Shown: piece by piece, positions 42,698-50,906 of the stretch
How the letters are laid out: each line of letters starts with the position of its first letter
Numbering within the stretch: the stretch's first letter is position 1
Source: Moheibacter sediminis
Lineage (GTDB): Bacteria; Bacteroidota; Bacteroidia; Flavobacteriales; Weeksellaceae
DNA: 64,000 nt
Assembly (NCBI RefSeq): GCF_900176425.1
Contig: NZ_FWXS01000002.1
Span: 124,001 to 188,000 of the forward strand
Direction: 5' to 3'
Program-made: the position numbers and the translations under genes
Notes under the pieces: generated by a model
What the model was told of the DNA's origin: nothing
What the model saw: only the letters and a program-made list of their open reading frames with translations
Database searches by the model: none

Positions 42698-45004
42698 ATG
42701 TTAGGAATTTTAATTTCAGTCTTTATTTTTGGATTTCTGATTCTCTTTTCGGGGAATTACATCCACACTAAATATTACAAATTCACAGCGCTTTTTCCGT
42801 TGTTATTATTTGTTTATTTTTCATATTTTTTATACCCTATTCATTGGGAGCAGGAAATCATTATTTCATACAAATGGATTCCGTCCTTGGGCGTTAATTT
42901 TGATTTTAAAATCGATGGATTATCGTTGTTATTTGCTTTGCTGATAACGGGAATCGGAAGTTTGATTTATTTTTACGCATCTTATTACCTTAAAAAATAT
43001 CCCTATCTCAGTCGCTTTTATTGCTACTTGACACTCTTTATGGGTGCGATGTTGGGATTGGTTTTGTCCGACAATCTCATTACGATTTTTATGTTTTGGG
43101 AACTAACGAGTATCACTTCATTTTTCCTGATTGGATTTAACAATGAAGATGAAAGCTCACGTAAGAGCGCGTTGACTGCATTGGGTGTTACGGGATTGGG
43201 AGGATTTTTATTGTTGAGCGGATTTCTAATTATTGCAAATATTACCGGAACTTTTTCAATCAATGAATTATTAAATTCATCAGAATTAATCCAAAATCAT
43301 TCTTGGTTTCCGTTGATTCTGGTTTTCATATTTGCGGGAGCATTTACCAAATCCGCACAATTTCCGTTTCATTTCTGGCTGCCGGGAGCGATGCAGGCAC
43401 CTACACCGGTTTCGGCTTATCTGCATTCAGCAACGATGGTAAAAGCAGGAATTTATATTTTGGCGCGATTGACTCCTGTTTTGAGCGATGGATTTATTTG
43501 GAATTATACATTGATGATTGTCGGTGGAATGACCATGTTTTTCGGCGCTTTTCACAGTATTTTCAGATCTGACATGAAATCTGTGTTGGCGTATTCAACT
43601 ATTTCTGCATTGGGGATTATCGTATTTTTATTGGGATTAGGAAACGAATATGCGTTGTATGCCGCTATGACTTTCATTTTGGTGCATGCACTTTACAAAG
43701 CAACTTTATTTTTGGTGACGGGAATCGTTGACCATACTTTGCATACAAGAGATTTGAGTCAAGTTTATGGATTGGGAAAAATAATGCCTGTCGTGGCGAT
43801 TGCTTCTGCGGTAGCGGCTTTGTCAAGTGCCGGAATTCCGTTAACTTTTGGATTTATAAGTAAAGATTTGATTTATGAATCGACTTTACATTTTCCGAAA
43901 TGGGGAATGTATTTAACGATTTTTGCAGTTGCGACCAATGTTTTGCTTGCTTGTTCAGGATTTATAGTTGGAATAAAACCATTTCTAGGCAAAAGAGCCG
44001 AAACCGAAACTGAAATCAAAAAACCTAAAATTTATTTATGGCTTCCTGTAGTAATTCTGAGTACGCTGACTTTATTGTTTGGTATATTTCCATTTATTGC
44101 TGACAAAGGAATTCTCACGTTTGCATTTCAATCTGTAAATGCCAAGCCCTCGGGATTGTATTTGAAAATCTGGCATGGATTCAACTTTGTTTTATTGTTA
44201 AGCGGAATCACAATTGTTTTAGGATTAATTCTTTTCCTGTTTAATAAATATTTCAGAAAAGCAGAAAACTCAATTGAAAAATTTAACAAAGTCTCACCAC
44301 AAAATATCGTAGAATTTTTAGGAGATAAATTCAGAATATTTGCATTTATCTATACAAGATTTCTGCACAACGGTTATTTACGTAACTACATCATTATGAT
44401 GATTTTATTCATTACATTATTGGTGGGGTACCGACTTTTTACGACGACACCCATCCGAATCAATACTGATGATTTGACGGGATTGAGAATGTATGAAATA
44501 ACCATTTTTGTTATCATCGTCGTTTCTATTTATTTCACTTTGAGAACGACTTCAAGACTGACAGCGATTGCTGGAATGGGAGTTATAGGATACGGAATCT
44601 GTTTGATTTTTGTGTTTTACGGCGCACCCGATTTGGCTATGACGCAGTTTACGATTGATACGCTGACCGTAGTTTTATTTGTATTGGTTTTGTTCAAATT
44701 ACCTTCTTTCCTGACATTCAGAAGCAGAAAAATACAATTAAGAGATGCTTCTATTTCGATTGGGTTTGGAGCATTAATTATGATAATTACACTCCAGGCG
44801 TTGATTTCTCCTGCGGATATGGAAGTGAGTAATTTTTACGCTGAAAATGCCTACAAACTGGCAAAAGGTAAAAATGTGGTAAACGTAATTCTGGTAGATT
44901 TTAGAGGATTTGATACGTTGATAGAAACGATAGTTTTGTCGATTGCGGCATTAGGAGTTTATGGATTATTAAAATACAGAGGAATCAATGAAGAAGCAGA
45001 CTAA
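42698..45004 (+). CDS. mrpA: Mrp Na+/H+ antiporter subunit A
   Basis: The 768-residue membrane protein combines the NuoL-like proton-translocating domain (DNLITIFMFWELTSITSFFLIGF, HFWLPGAMQAPTPVSAYLHSATMVKAG) with the MrpA-specific C-terminal region (MYEITIFVIIVVSIYFTL to APDLAMTQFTIDTLTV). It lacks a fused MrpB domain; MrpB is separate. Subunit A with D forms the proton path of the Mrp complex. The next gene overlaps it by 17 bp. The operon is seven genes, all on + with small gaps or overlaps. Confidence 0.93.
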   Translation: MLGILISVFIFGFLILFSGNYIHTKYYKFTALFPLLLFVYFSYFLYPIHWEQEIIISYKWIPSLGVNFDFKIDGLSLLFALLITGIGSLIYFYASYYLKKYPYLSRFYCYLTLFMGAMLGLVLSDNLITIFMFWELTSITSFFLIGFNNEDESSRKSALTALGVTGLGGFLLLSGFLIIANITGTFSINELLNSSELIQNHSWFPLILVFIFAGAFTKSAQFPFHFWLPGAMQAPTPVSAYLHSATMVKAGIYILARLTPVLSDGFIWNYTLMIVGGMTMFFGAFHSIFRSDMKSVLAYSTISALGIIVFLLGLGNEYALYAAMTFILVHALYKATLFLVTGIVDHTLHTRDLSQVYGLGKIMPVVAIASAVAALSSAGIPLTFGFISKDLIYESTLHFPKWGMYLTIFAVATNVLLACSGFIVGIKPFLGKRAETETEIKKPKIYLWLPVVILSTLTLLFGIFPFIADKGILTFAFQSVNAKPSGLYLKIWHGFNFVLLLSGITIVLGLILFLFNKYFRKAENSIEKFNKVSPQNIVEFLGDKFRIFAFIYTRFLHNGYLRNYIIMMILFITLLVGYRLFTTTPIRINTDDLTGLRMYEITIFVIIVVSIYFTLRTTSRLTAIAGMGVIGYGICLIFVFYGAPDLAMTQFTIDTLTVVLFVLVLFKLPSFLTFRSRKIQLRDASISIGFGALIMIITLQALISPADMEVSNFYAENAYKLAKGKNVVNVILVDFRGFDTLIETIVLSIAALGVYGLLKYRGINEEAD

Positions 45005-45437
45005 ACCCAATAAATTAAATTCCAAAGCGGATTTAATAGTCATCAAAACGGCAACAAACTATCTGATACCGTTGTTGTTGATGTTTTCCATATTTGTTTT
45101 GTTGAGAGGACATTACCTTTCCGGTGGAGGATTTGTAGGCGGATTGATTGCTTCGATTGCATTTGTATTACATTCATTCGCGCATACAACAAAAGAAACT
45201 TTGGCAATGTTTAGATTTTCTCCTAAAACATTGATTCCGATTGGTTTGTCATTGTCATTGTTAAGTGGATTGTTATCCATTTTTTTCGGAAAATCATTTA
45301 TGACAGGACTTTGGTTGGATGAACCCATTGCGGTAATTGGTTCTGTAGGAACGGCTTTGTTTTTTGATGTAGGAGTCTACCTCGTGGTAATTGGCGTTGC
45401 GTTGACTATTTTATTTACAATTAAAGAAAACGTCTGA
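44988..45437 (+). CDS. mrpB: Mrp antiporter subunit B
   Basis: The 149-residue protein has four membrane helices and the MrpB pattern RGHYLSGGGFVGGLIASIAFVLHS. It starts inside mrpA (17 bp overlap) and is followed 6 bp later by mrpC. It is an essential structural part of the complex. Confidence 0.92.
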   Translation: MKKQTKPNKLNSKADLIVIKTATNYLIPLLLMFSIFVLLRGHYLSGGGFVGGLIASIAFVLHSFAHTTKETLAMFRFSPKTLIPIGLSLSLLSGLLSIFFGKSFMTGLWLDEPIAVIGSVGTALFFDVGVYLVVIGVALTILFTIKENV

Positions 45438-45443
45438 TTTGGT

Positions 45444-45797
45444 ATGGAGTTAATTTTAGTTTTATTGGTCGGAATTCTATATTCAGCAGGAATTTACCTG
45501 ATGTTGAGAAGAAGCATGGTCAAATTACTCATCGGATTGCTACTGCTGGGTAACGGAGCAAATATTCTTATATTCTTGACCGGGGGACTTACAAAAGGAA
45601 AACCACCGATTATAGAGGCAAACCAAAAAACTTTTATAGATGCGTATGCTGATCCTGTTCCACAAGCTTTGATTTTGACGGCGATTGTAATCAGTTTTGC
45701 ATTGACTGCATTCGCGATTATTCTGCTTAAAAAAGTATATGAAACAACCGGTTCCGATGATTTGGACTCGCTAAACATACAGGATTTAGATATATGA
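45444..45797 (+). CDS. mrpC: Mrp antiporter subunit C
   Basis: The 117-residue protein has three membrane helices and resembles NuoK (LLVGILYSAGIYLMLRRSMVKLLIGLLLLGNGANI, then DPVPQALILTAIVISFALTAF). It overlaps mrpD by 4 bp (ATGA). Confidence 0.93.
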   Translation: MELILVLLVGILYSAGIYLMLRRSMVKLLIGLLLLGNGANILIFLTGGLTKGKPPIIEANQKTFIDAYADPVPQALILTAIVISFALTAFAIILLKKVYETTGSDDLDSLNIQDLDI

Positions 45798-47308
45798 TGA
45801 CTAATTTTATACTTGCACCCATTTTTATCCACATGATTACGGCAATCCTGTTGCTGTTCTTTTGGCAGAAAGTGAAAGCGCAAAAAATAATCAGTATCAT
45901 TGGAAATATAGTTGCATTTGCAGCAAGCATTATGCTGTTCTCGGCAGCTCAGGATAATTTTTTAATCGTCAATGCCGGCGGATGGGAAGCTCCATTTGGG
46001 ATTACATTTGTGGCTGATTCATTGAGTGTGATCATGGTTTTGCTCACCTCCCTTGTGAGTTTGACCGTTGGGATTTATTCTACTGTAGCATTAAATATCA
46101 GCCGGATTAAATTTGGGTATTTCTTTATATTTCATTTCCTGATAATGGGATTGATGGGTGTATTTCTGACCGGAGATATATTCAATTTATACGTTTGGTT
46201 TGAAGTCGTAATTATTTCATCTTTTGTATTGTTAACCCTTGGGGGAAAGAAAATGCAGATGGAAGGTGCGGTTAAGTACGTGACGATGAACATGCTCGCT
46301 TCTGTGATATTTCTAACTGCAATCGGGATTTTATATGGGATAACCGGAACACTTAATATGGCCGATCTAGCTGTAAAAATTACAAAAGTTGAAAACAAAG
46401 GTTTGGTATCAGTAACTGCATTGTTATTCTTTGCCGGATTTGGAATTAAATCTGCTGTATTTCCACTTTACTTTTGGTTGCCATCCTCTTACCATACGCC
46501 ACCTTCAGCGATTGCTGCAATTTTCGGAGGATTGCTAACCAAGATGGGAATTTATGCGATGATTCGCGTATTTACTTTGATATTCAGACCAGATGAATTT
46601 ATATTGAATGTTTTCATTGTCATCGCAATTATGACCATGATTACCGGTGCATTGGGAACTATAAATAAACGAAGTATCAGAAGGATGATGTCGTATCTGA
46701 TTGTTTGTCACATCGGATATTTGATTGCGGGAATGGGAATTTATACGGAACTGGCATTTGTTGGATTAATTTTTTATTTAATTCATGACATGATTGTGAA
46801 AAGTAATTTACTCATGATTACAGGTGTGATTCAAAAAATCAGAGAAACGATAGATATGCAGCGTTTGGGAGGATTGTACAAAGATTATCCTAAATTATCA
46901 TTACTCATTGCGATTGTTTTGTTTTCATTGGTAGGAATCCCGCCGTTGTCAGGATTTTGGCCAAAGATTTATTTGTTTAGCGAAGCTTTTAAAGCAGGAG
47001 AGTACGTATTGTTGGGAACTATTATTTTTGCAAGTTTCATCACACTTTTTGTAGTGGCTAGAATGTGGTCTGAAGTTTTCTGGAAAGAATCTCCAAAACC
47101 TTTGACCGATGAAATTGATCAATTTTCAAAACTTAATTTTATGAGCAAGTTTGCGCTGATATTTCCGATTACTATTTTGACTTTTGTATCTTTATACATT
47201 GGGTTTGGAGCAGAAACCATTATCAATCTGGCAAGTAAAACAGCAACTGAACTCATGAATCCGTCGATGTACATAGACGCAGTTTTAAACGGAAATATTT
47301 CAAAATGA
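45794..47308 (+). CDS. mrpD: Mrp antiporter subunit D
   Basis: The 504-residue protein is NuoM/N-like, with about fourteen helices. Characteristic parts are GDIFNLYVWFEVVIISSFVLL, then FPLYFWLPSSYHTPPSAIAAIFGGLLTKMGIYA with the conserved Lys, and LIHDMIVKSNLLMI. Two tandem ATG codons start it; either is possible. It overlaps mrpC and mrpE by 4 bp each. Confidence 0.94.
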   Translation: MMTNFILAPIFIHMITAILLLFFWQKVKAQKIISIIGNIVAFAASIMLFSAAQDNFLIVNAGGWEAPFGITFVADSLSVIMVLLTSLVSLTVGIYSTVALNISRIKFGYFFIFHFLIMGLMGVFLTGDIFNLYVWFEVVIISSFVLLTLGGKKMQMEGAVKYVTMNMLASVIFLTAIGILYGITGTLNMADLAVKITKVENKGLVSVTALLFFAGFGIKSAVFPLYFWLPSSYHTPPSAIAAIFGGLLTKMGIYAMIRVFTLIFRPDEFILNVFIVIAIMTMITGALGTINKRSIRRMMSYLIVCHIGYLIAGMGIYTELAFVGLIFYLIHDMIVKSNLLMITGVIQKIRETIDMQRLGGLYKDYPKLSLLIAIVLFSLVGIPPLSGFWPKIYLFSEAFKAGEYVLLGTIIFASFITLFVVARMWSEVFWKESPKPLTDEIDQFSKLNFMSKFALIFPITILTFVSLYIGFGAETIINLASKTATELMNPSMYIDAVLNGNISK

Positions 47309-47787
47309 TAAAGCATCTTTTACTAAATATATTGTTGTCATTGGTTTGGGTAGCCCTCACGGGACACTTGAATTATACCAATTTTCTATTTGGCTTTGCT
47401 TTAGGATTTTTCATTCTTTGGATTTTGACCCGATTTGGAAGCAGTGAAGACAAACAATATTTCTACCGTGTACCCAAAATACTTTTGTTCATCTTGTTCT
47501 TTTTTTATGATATGATAAAAGCAAACATCGATGTGACAAGAGAAATTCTGCGTCCCAAGTTTAAAATGTCTCCCGGAATCGTGGCGTTTGAACACAGGCT
47601 TAAAACCGATTTTGAAATTACCATGCTTGTAAATGTAATTGCACTTACACCAGGAACGATGGTTTTGAAAATCAGTGATGACAGAAAATATATATTTATC
47701 CATAGTTTATACCTGAAAGACAAAGAAAAATTTATAGAACGATTGAGAAACGGATTGGAATCCAAACTCATAGAAATTATAAGATAA
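47305..47787 (+). CDS. mrpE: Mrp antiporter subunit E
   Basis: The 160-residue protein starts MIKHLLLNILLSLVWVALTG and has MrpE features: FFYDMIKANIDVTREILRP and ITMLVNVIALTPGTMVL. It has two N-terminal helices and a cytoplasmic domain. It overlaps mrpD by 4 bp and ends 1 bp before mrpF. Confidence 0.92.
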   Translation: MIKHLLLNILLSLVWVALTGHLNYTNFLFGFALGFFILWILTRFGSSEDKQYFYRVPKILLFILFFFYDMIKANIDVTREILRPKFKMSPGIVAFEHRLKTDFEITMLVNVIALTPGTMVLKISDDRKYIFIHSLYLKDKEKFIERLRNGLESKLIEIIR

Positions 47788-47788
47788 T

Positions 47789-48073
47789 ATGACAGTTCAA
47801 GAGTACCTTCTTTATGTGGTGATACCCATTTTGTGTCTGGCTTTGATAATCATTTTTGTAAGGTTCATCAAAGGTCCGCACGTTGTGGATAGGGTTGTTG
47901 CGCTTGATTTGATCATCACTTCCGGAGTAGGATTGATTGGAGTTTTCTGTATTCTTTATGAGAATTCCTCATTCCTGGATACCGCGACTATCTTGGCGCT
48001 GATTGCGTTTTTGAGTACAATTGCATTTGCTTATTATTTAGACAAAGGAAACAGAACCGACAAAAATGAATGA
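47789..48073 (+). CDS. mrpF: Mrp antiporter subunit F
   Basis: The 94-residue protein has three helices and the MrpF pattern IKGPHVVDRVVALDLIITSGVGLIG, then FLDTATILALIAFLSTIAFA. It overlaps mrpG by 8 bp. Confidence 0.93.
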   Translation: MTVQEYLLYVVIPILCLALIIIFVRFIKGPHVVDRVVALDLIITSGVGLIGVFCILYENSSFLDTATILALIAFLSTIAFAYYLDKGNRTDKNE

Positions 48074-48425
48074 TTTACTGATTAAAATATTATGCACTTT
48101 AGGCGCCTTCTTTATACTGATTGCGGCGTTGGGGATTTACAGAATGCCAGATTTTTACACGAGATTATCGGTAACTGTAAAAGCCGGAACCATCGGAGTT
48201 GGGTGTATTTTGGCAGCAACAGCCATTTATTTTTTTGATTTTTCGGTAACAACCAAAGTGTTTGCGATTGTGTTCTTTATATTCATTACATCTCCTGTTG
48301 CAGCTTATATGATTTCACGTACAGCTTATGTAAGCGGTGTAAAGCTTTGGGATAAATCTGTCATCAACGAACTTAAAGATTCCAAACAGTTGGAACAGCC
48401 GGAGAACCCTGAGTTGATGGATTAG
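48066..48425 (+). CDS. mrpG: Mrp antiporter subunit G
   Basis: The 119-residue protein has three helices and the MrpG pattern LGIYRMPDFYTRLSVTVKAGTIGVG, then TSPVAAYMISRTAYVSG. It ends the operon. No terminator is seen before the convergent VOC gene 17 bp away. Confidence 0.93.
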   Translation: MNDLLIKILCTLGAFFILIAALGIYRMPDFYTRLSVTVKAGTIGVGCILAATAIYFFDFSVTTKVFAIVFFIFITSPVAAYMISRTAYVSGVKLWDKSVINELKDSKQLEQPENPELMD

Positions 48426-48442
48426 GTTTTTATTTTAGATAA

Positions 48443-48817
48443 TTAATCCTTTGTATAAACAATTTCCCAATGGTGACCATCCAAATCCATGATAGTAATT
48501 GAATCACCCCATTCTTCATTCAATTCCTTCACCCGTTTTGCTCCAAATTTTTCAGCCTTTGAAACCACTTGTTCCATTTCCTTTTTTGAAGCCACACTAT
48601 TGCTTAGAATAAATCCTGAAGAACCTTTGAAATCATTTACTTGTTTGGCAAAATCTTCCTTCTGAGAAAGCACTAGATAGAAATCATCCTCCATTTCAAA
48701 CAAACAAAGATTCTCATTTTTGTCAGAAATAGAAAGTTGGAAAGCATTTTTATAAAAAGCAATTGATTTCTCCAGATTCTCTGCTGCCAAAGTGATAAAA
48801 TTAATTTTTGGTCTCAT
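48443..48817 (-). CDS. VOC-family (glyoxalase-like) protein
   Basis: The 124-residue protein has the beta-alpha-beta-beta-beta VOC repeat: FITLAAENLEKSIAFYKNAFQLSI and SITIMDLDGHHWEIVYTKD. His in DGHHWEI and Glu residues in the usual metal positions are visible, but whether all four ligands are kept is unclear. The substrate is unknown. It is a single gene, preceded on its strand by the terminator of the subtilase gene. Confidence 0.85.
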   Translation of the reverse strand: MRPKINFITLAAENLEKSIAFYKNAFQLSISDKNENLCLFEMEDDFYLVLSQKEDFAKQVNDFKGSSGFILSNSVASKKEMEQVVSKAEKFGAKRVKELNEEWGDSITIMDLDGHHWEIVYTKD

Positions 48818-48856
48818 ATTTTTTGTGATTAATTTTCTAAATTTTAGGTTTAAAAA

Positions 48857-48882
48857 AAGCGTCTGAATTAATTCAGACGCTT
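48857..48882 (-). terminator. Terminator of the subtilase gene
   Basis: A perfect 26-bp palindrome with half-site AAGCGTCTGAATT lies 20 bp after the stop, followed by T-run on the - strand. Confidence 0.85.
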
Positions 48883-48902
48883 CAATAAATTTATATTTTT
48901 AA

Positions 48903-50894
48903 TTATTTCTTGATTACCTTTTTAGTAATAGTTCCCTCATCAGATTTGATGTAAACCATATAAATCCCGGAAGGAATTGATTTGAAATCAATGCTTTGAG
49001 TATTGTTCAATGATTTATATTCATTTTGGTAAACAACCTGTCCCATCGGATTAAAAACTCTCACAGTCGCATTTGTCAATTTATCAGTAATTTGGAAATT
49101 CAAATTATCAATGACAGGATTTGGATATACATTAACTGATTGATTTAGATTAACTTCATTAGTAGCCATTTCAGAATTTACACCTGTAACAACCAATGCA
49201 TAATTTTGTTGACCATCAGTTAAACTGCCTTTGTGAGAAATTGTTATTGTATATTGTTGTCCTGCTACAGGATTTTCAATGTAAACCTGTTCTATATTGT
49301 CTACAACATTATCACCTTGAGTTGCTGCGGCGGCAGGATTTTCAACATCTAATTTCCAAGGGAAATAAGTAGTTCCTCCATTGCTCACTCTCAAATCCAG
49401 ATCATTTACCAACTTAGGTGTTCTGTCATTCAAAACAACCTGTCCGCTAGGTGTTCCCGCAGGGTCGTTCCAAGTAATGCTTACTTTCAATGGTTCCTCT
49501 CCTGAAGCCGTAACAGTTAGTGTTTCTGTTGCATTATTGGACAGTAAATTGTTTGCTGTGTAAGAATTTTGGTTGGTGTTTAAAAAGGTTTCTGCAGCTG
49601 ATAGTGCATTAATCAATCCCCATCCATAGACATAATCGGGTCCTAAATTTGAACCGGACTCATTTGCTGTGTGGGTTAATAGTCCTTTCATCATATCTGA
49701 TCTCAAATATTCAGCTCCATCTGATTTTTCCTTTGCAATTTGCTGAAGTAGAACCCCAACTCCGGCTGCAGCAGGAGAAGAAAAAGAAGTTCCCGCCCAT
49801 GAAGTATAAGAGATGTCAGATGTGTTATTTGGTGCAGCTACTCCGCTTCCAATTGCTGTAACATCGGGTTTGATTCTACCATCATCTGTAGGTCCACTGC
49901 TTGAAAACCATGTTGTTACAACATCAGATGGGTCTTCGTAACGATTATTTCCACCGATTGGATTGATAGCTCCAACAATAATTATATTTTTAGAATTAGA
50001 TCCTGCATAAGATAAACAATCAAATCCATTTGTAGCAACACAGTCGTTAGGACGTACGGTCCCATCTTCAATCATAACCCAACCACCAGTTTCATTGAAA
50101 GCATAATGATTAACTGGACCTGACGGCCCTTCACTTCTATTATTTCCTGAAGATTTGAATATTGTATGTTGCGGAGCATTGTAAGCAATATTATCATATG
50201 TAGCATCGGTAGGATGATAAAAACCAAACAAGGCAGATTCTGTTTCAGAAAGATGAGGGTAACCATACCAATACCAAACTCCACTCGGGTTCTGGTACCA
50301 ACCTGTTAGAGATCCGTAAGAGTGATTTGAAACCATATAATCAGCATTGGCTTCTAAATTAGATTGTGCAACCATTTCACTTGTTGTACTACCGTTGGTG
50401 AAATTTAGAGATTTTAAATTTGCTTCATATGCAATTCCTTTTGCTGCAGCAGTAATTCCCTCTGAAATAATTACACCGGCAACGCCAGTCGCATGGTCAG
50501 AAACTGAGCCTGCTTCAACTATAGTTACACGATCTCCAAATTCTCTGTGTGTAGTTCTCACAGCACCACCATCCCAGATATAAACCATCATCCCATTTCC
50601 GGTAACTGCAACACCCGGAATCGTATTATTATATAGATAATCAACATCCATAGAGTTTATTTGCGATTGGCTATCGGAAGCCAAATAAACAGGAATTCCA
50701 TTATAAAATCCACTAAAATTTACACCTGGACCAAAATCATGTTCTGAAAGATTATTTCTCTCGAAAGTTTTCGCTTCATCATAAATAGCTTGTTCTTCGG
50801 TTGCTATTTTATCAAGTTCTTGCTTATTGATTTTTTGTTGTGCGTTAACTAAAATCCCCAGCATAAATATAGGAATGAGTAATTGTTTTTTCAT
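48903..50894 (-). CDS. Subtilisin-like S8 protease with T9SS sorting domain
   Basis: The 663-residue protein has a signal peptide (MKKQLLIPIFMLGILVNAQQ). Its catalytic domain has Asp in MVYIWDGGAVRTTHREFG, His in SVSDHATGVAGVI and Ser in SWAGTSFSSPAAAGVG. A P/beta domain follows (LKVSITWNDPAGTPSG), then a T9SS type A sorting domain (NVYPNPVIDNLNF to TKKVIKK). It should be exported by type IX secretion and released or anchored at the surface. It ends 12 bp after the MutS2-like gene and may follow it in the same transcript. Confidence 0.92.
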   Translation of the reverse strand: MKKQLLIPIFMLGILVNAQQKINKQELDKIATEEQAIYDEAKTFERNNLSEHDFGPGVNFSGFYNGIPVYLASDSQSQINSMDVDYLYNNTIPGVAVTGNGMMVYIWDGGAVRTTHREFGDRVTIVEAGSVSDHATGVAGVIISEGITAAAKGIAYEANLKSLNFTNGSTTSEMVAQSNLEANADYMVSNHSYGSLTGWYQNPSGVWYWYGYPHLSETESALFGFYHPTDATYDNIAYNAPQHTIFKSSGNNRSEGPSGPVNHYAFNETGGWVMIEDGTVRPNDCVATNGFDCLSYAGSNSKNIIIVGAINPIGGNNRYEDPSDVVTTWFSSSGPTDDGRIKPDVTAIGSGVAAPNNTSDISYTSWAGTSFSSPAAAGVGVLLQQIAKEKSDGAEYLRSDMMKGLLTHTANESGSNLGPDYVYGWGLINALSAAETFLNTNQNSYTANNLLSNNATETLTVTASGEEPLKVSITWNDPAGTPSGQVVLNDRTPKLVNDLDLRVSNGGTTYFPWKLDVENPAAAATQGDNVVDNIEQVYIENPVAGQQYTITISHKGSLTDGQQNYALVVTGVNSEMATNEVNLNQSVNVYPNPVIDNLNFQITDKLTNATVRVFNPMGQVVYQNEYKSLNNTQSIDFKSIPSGIYMVYIKSDEGTITKKVIKK

Positions 50895-50906
50895 TTTCGC
50901 TTTGAA

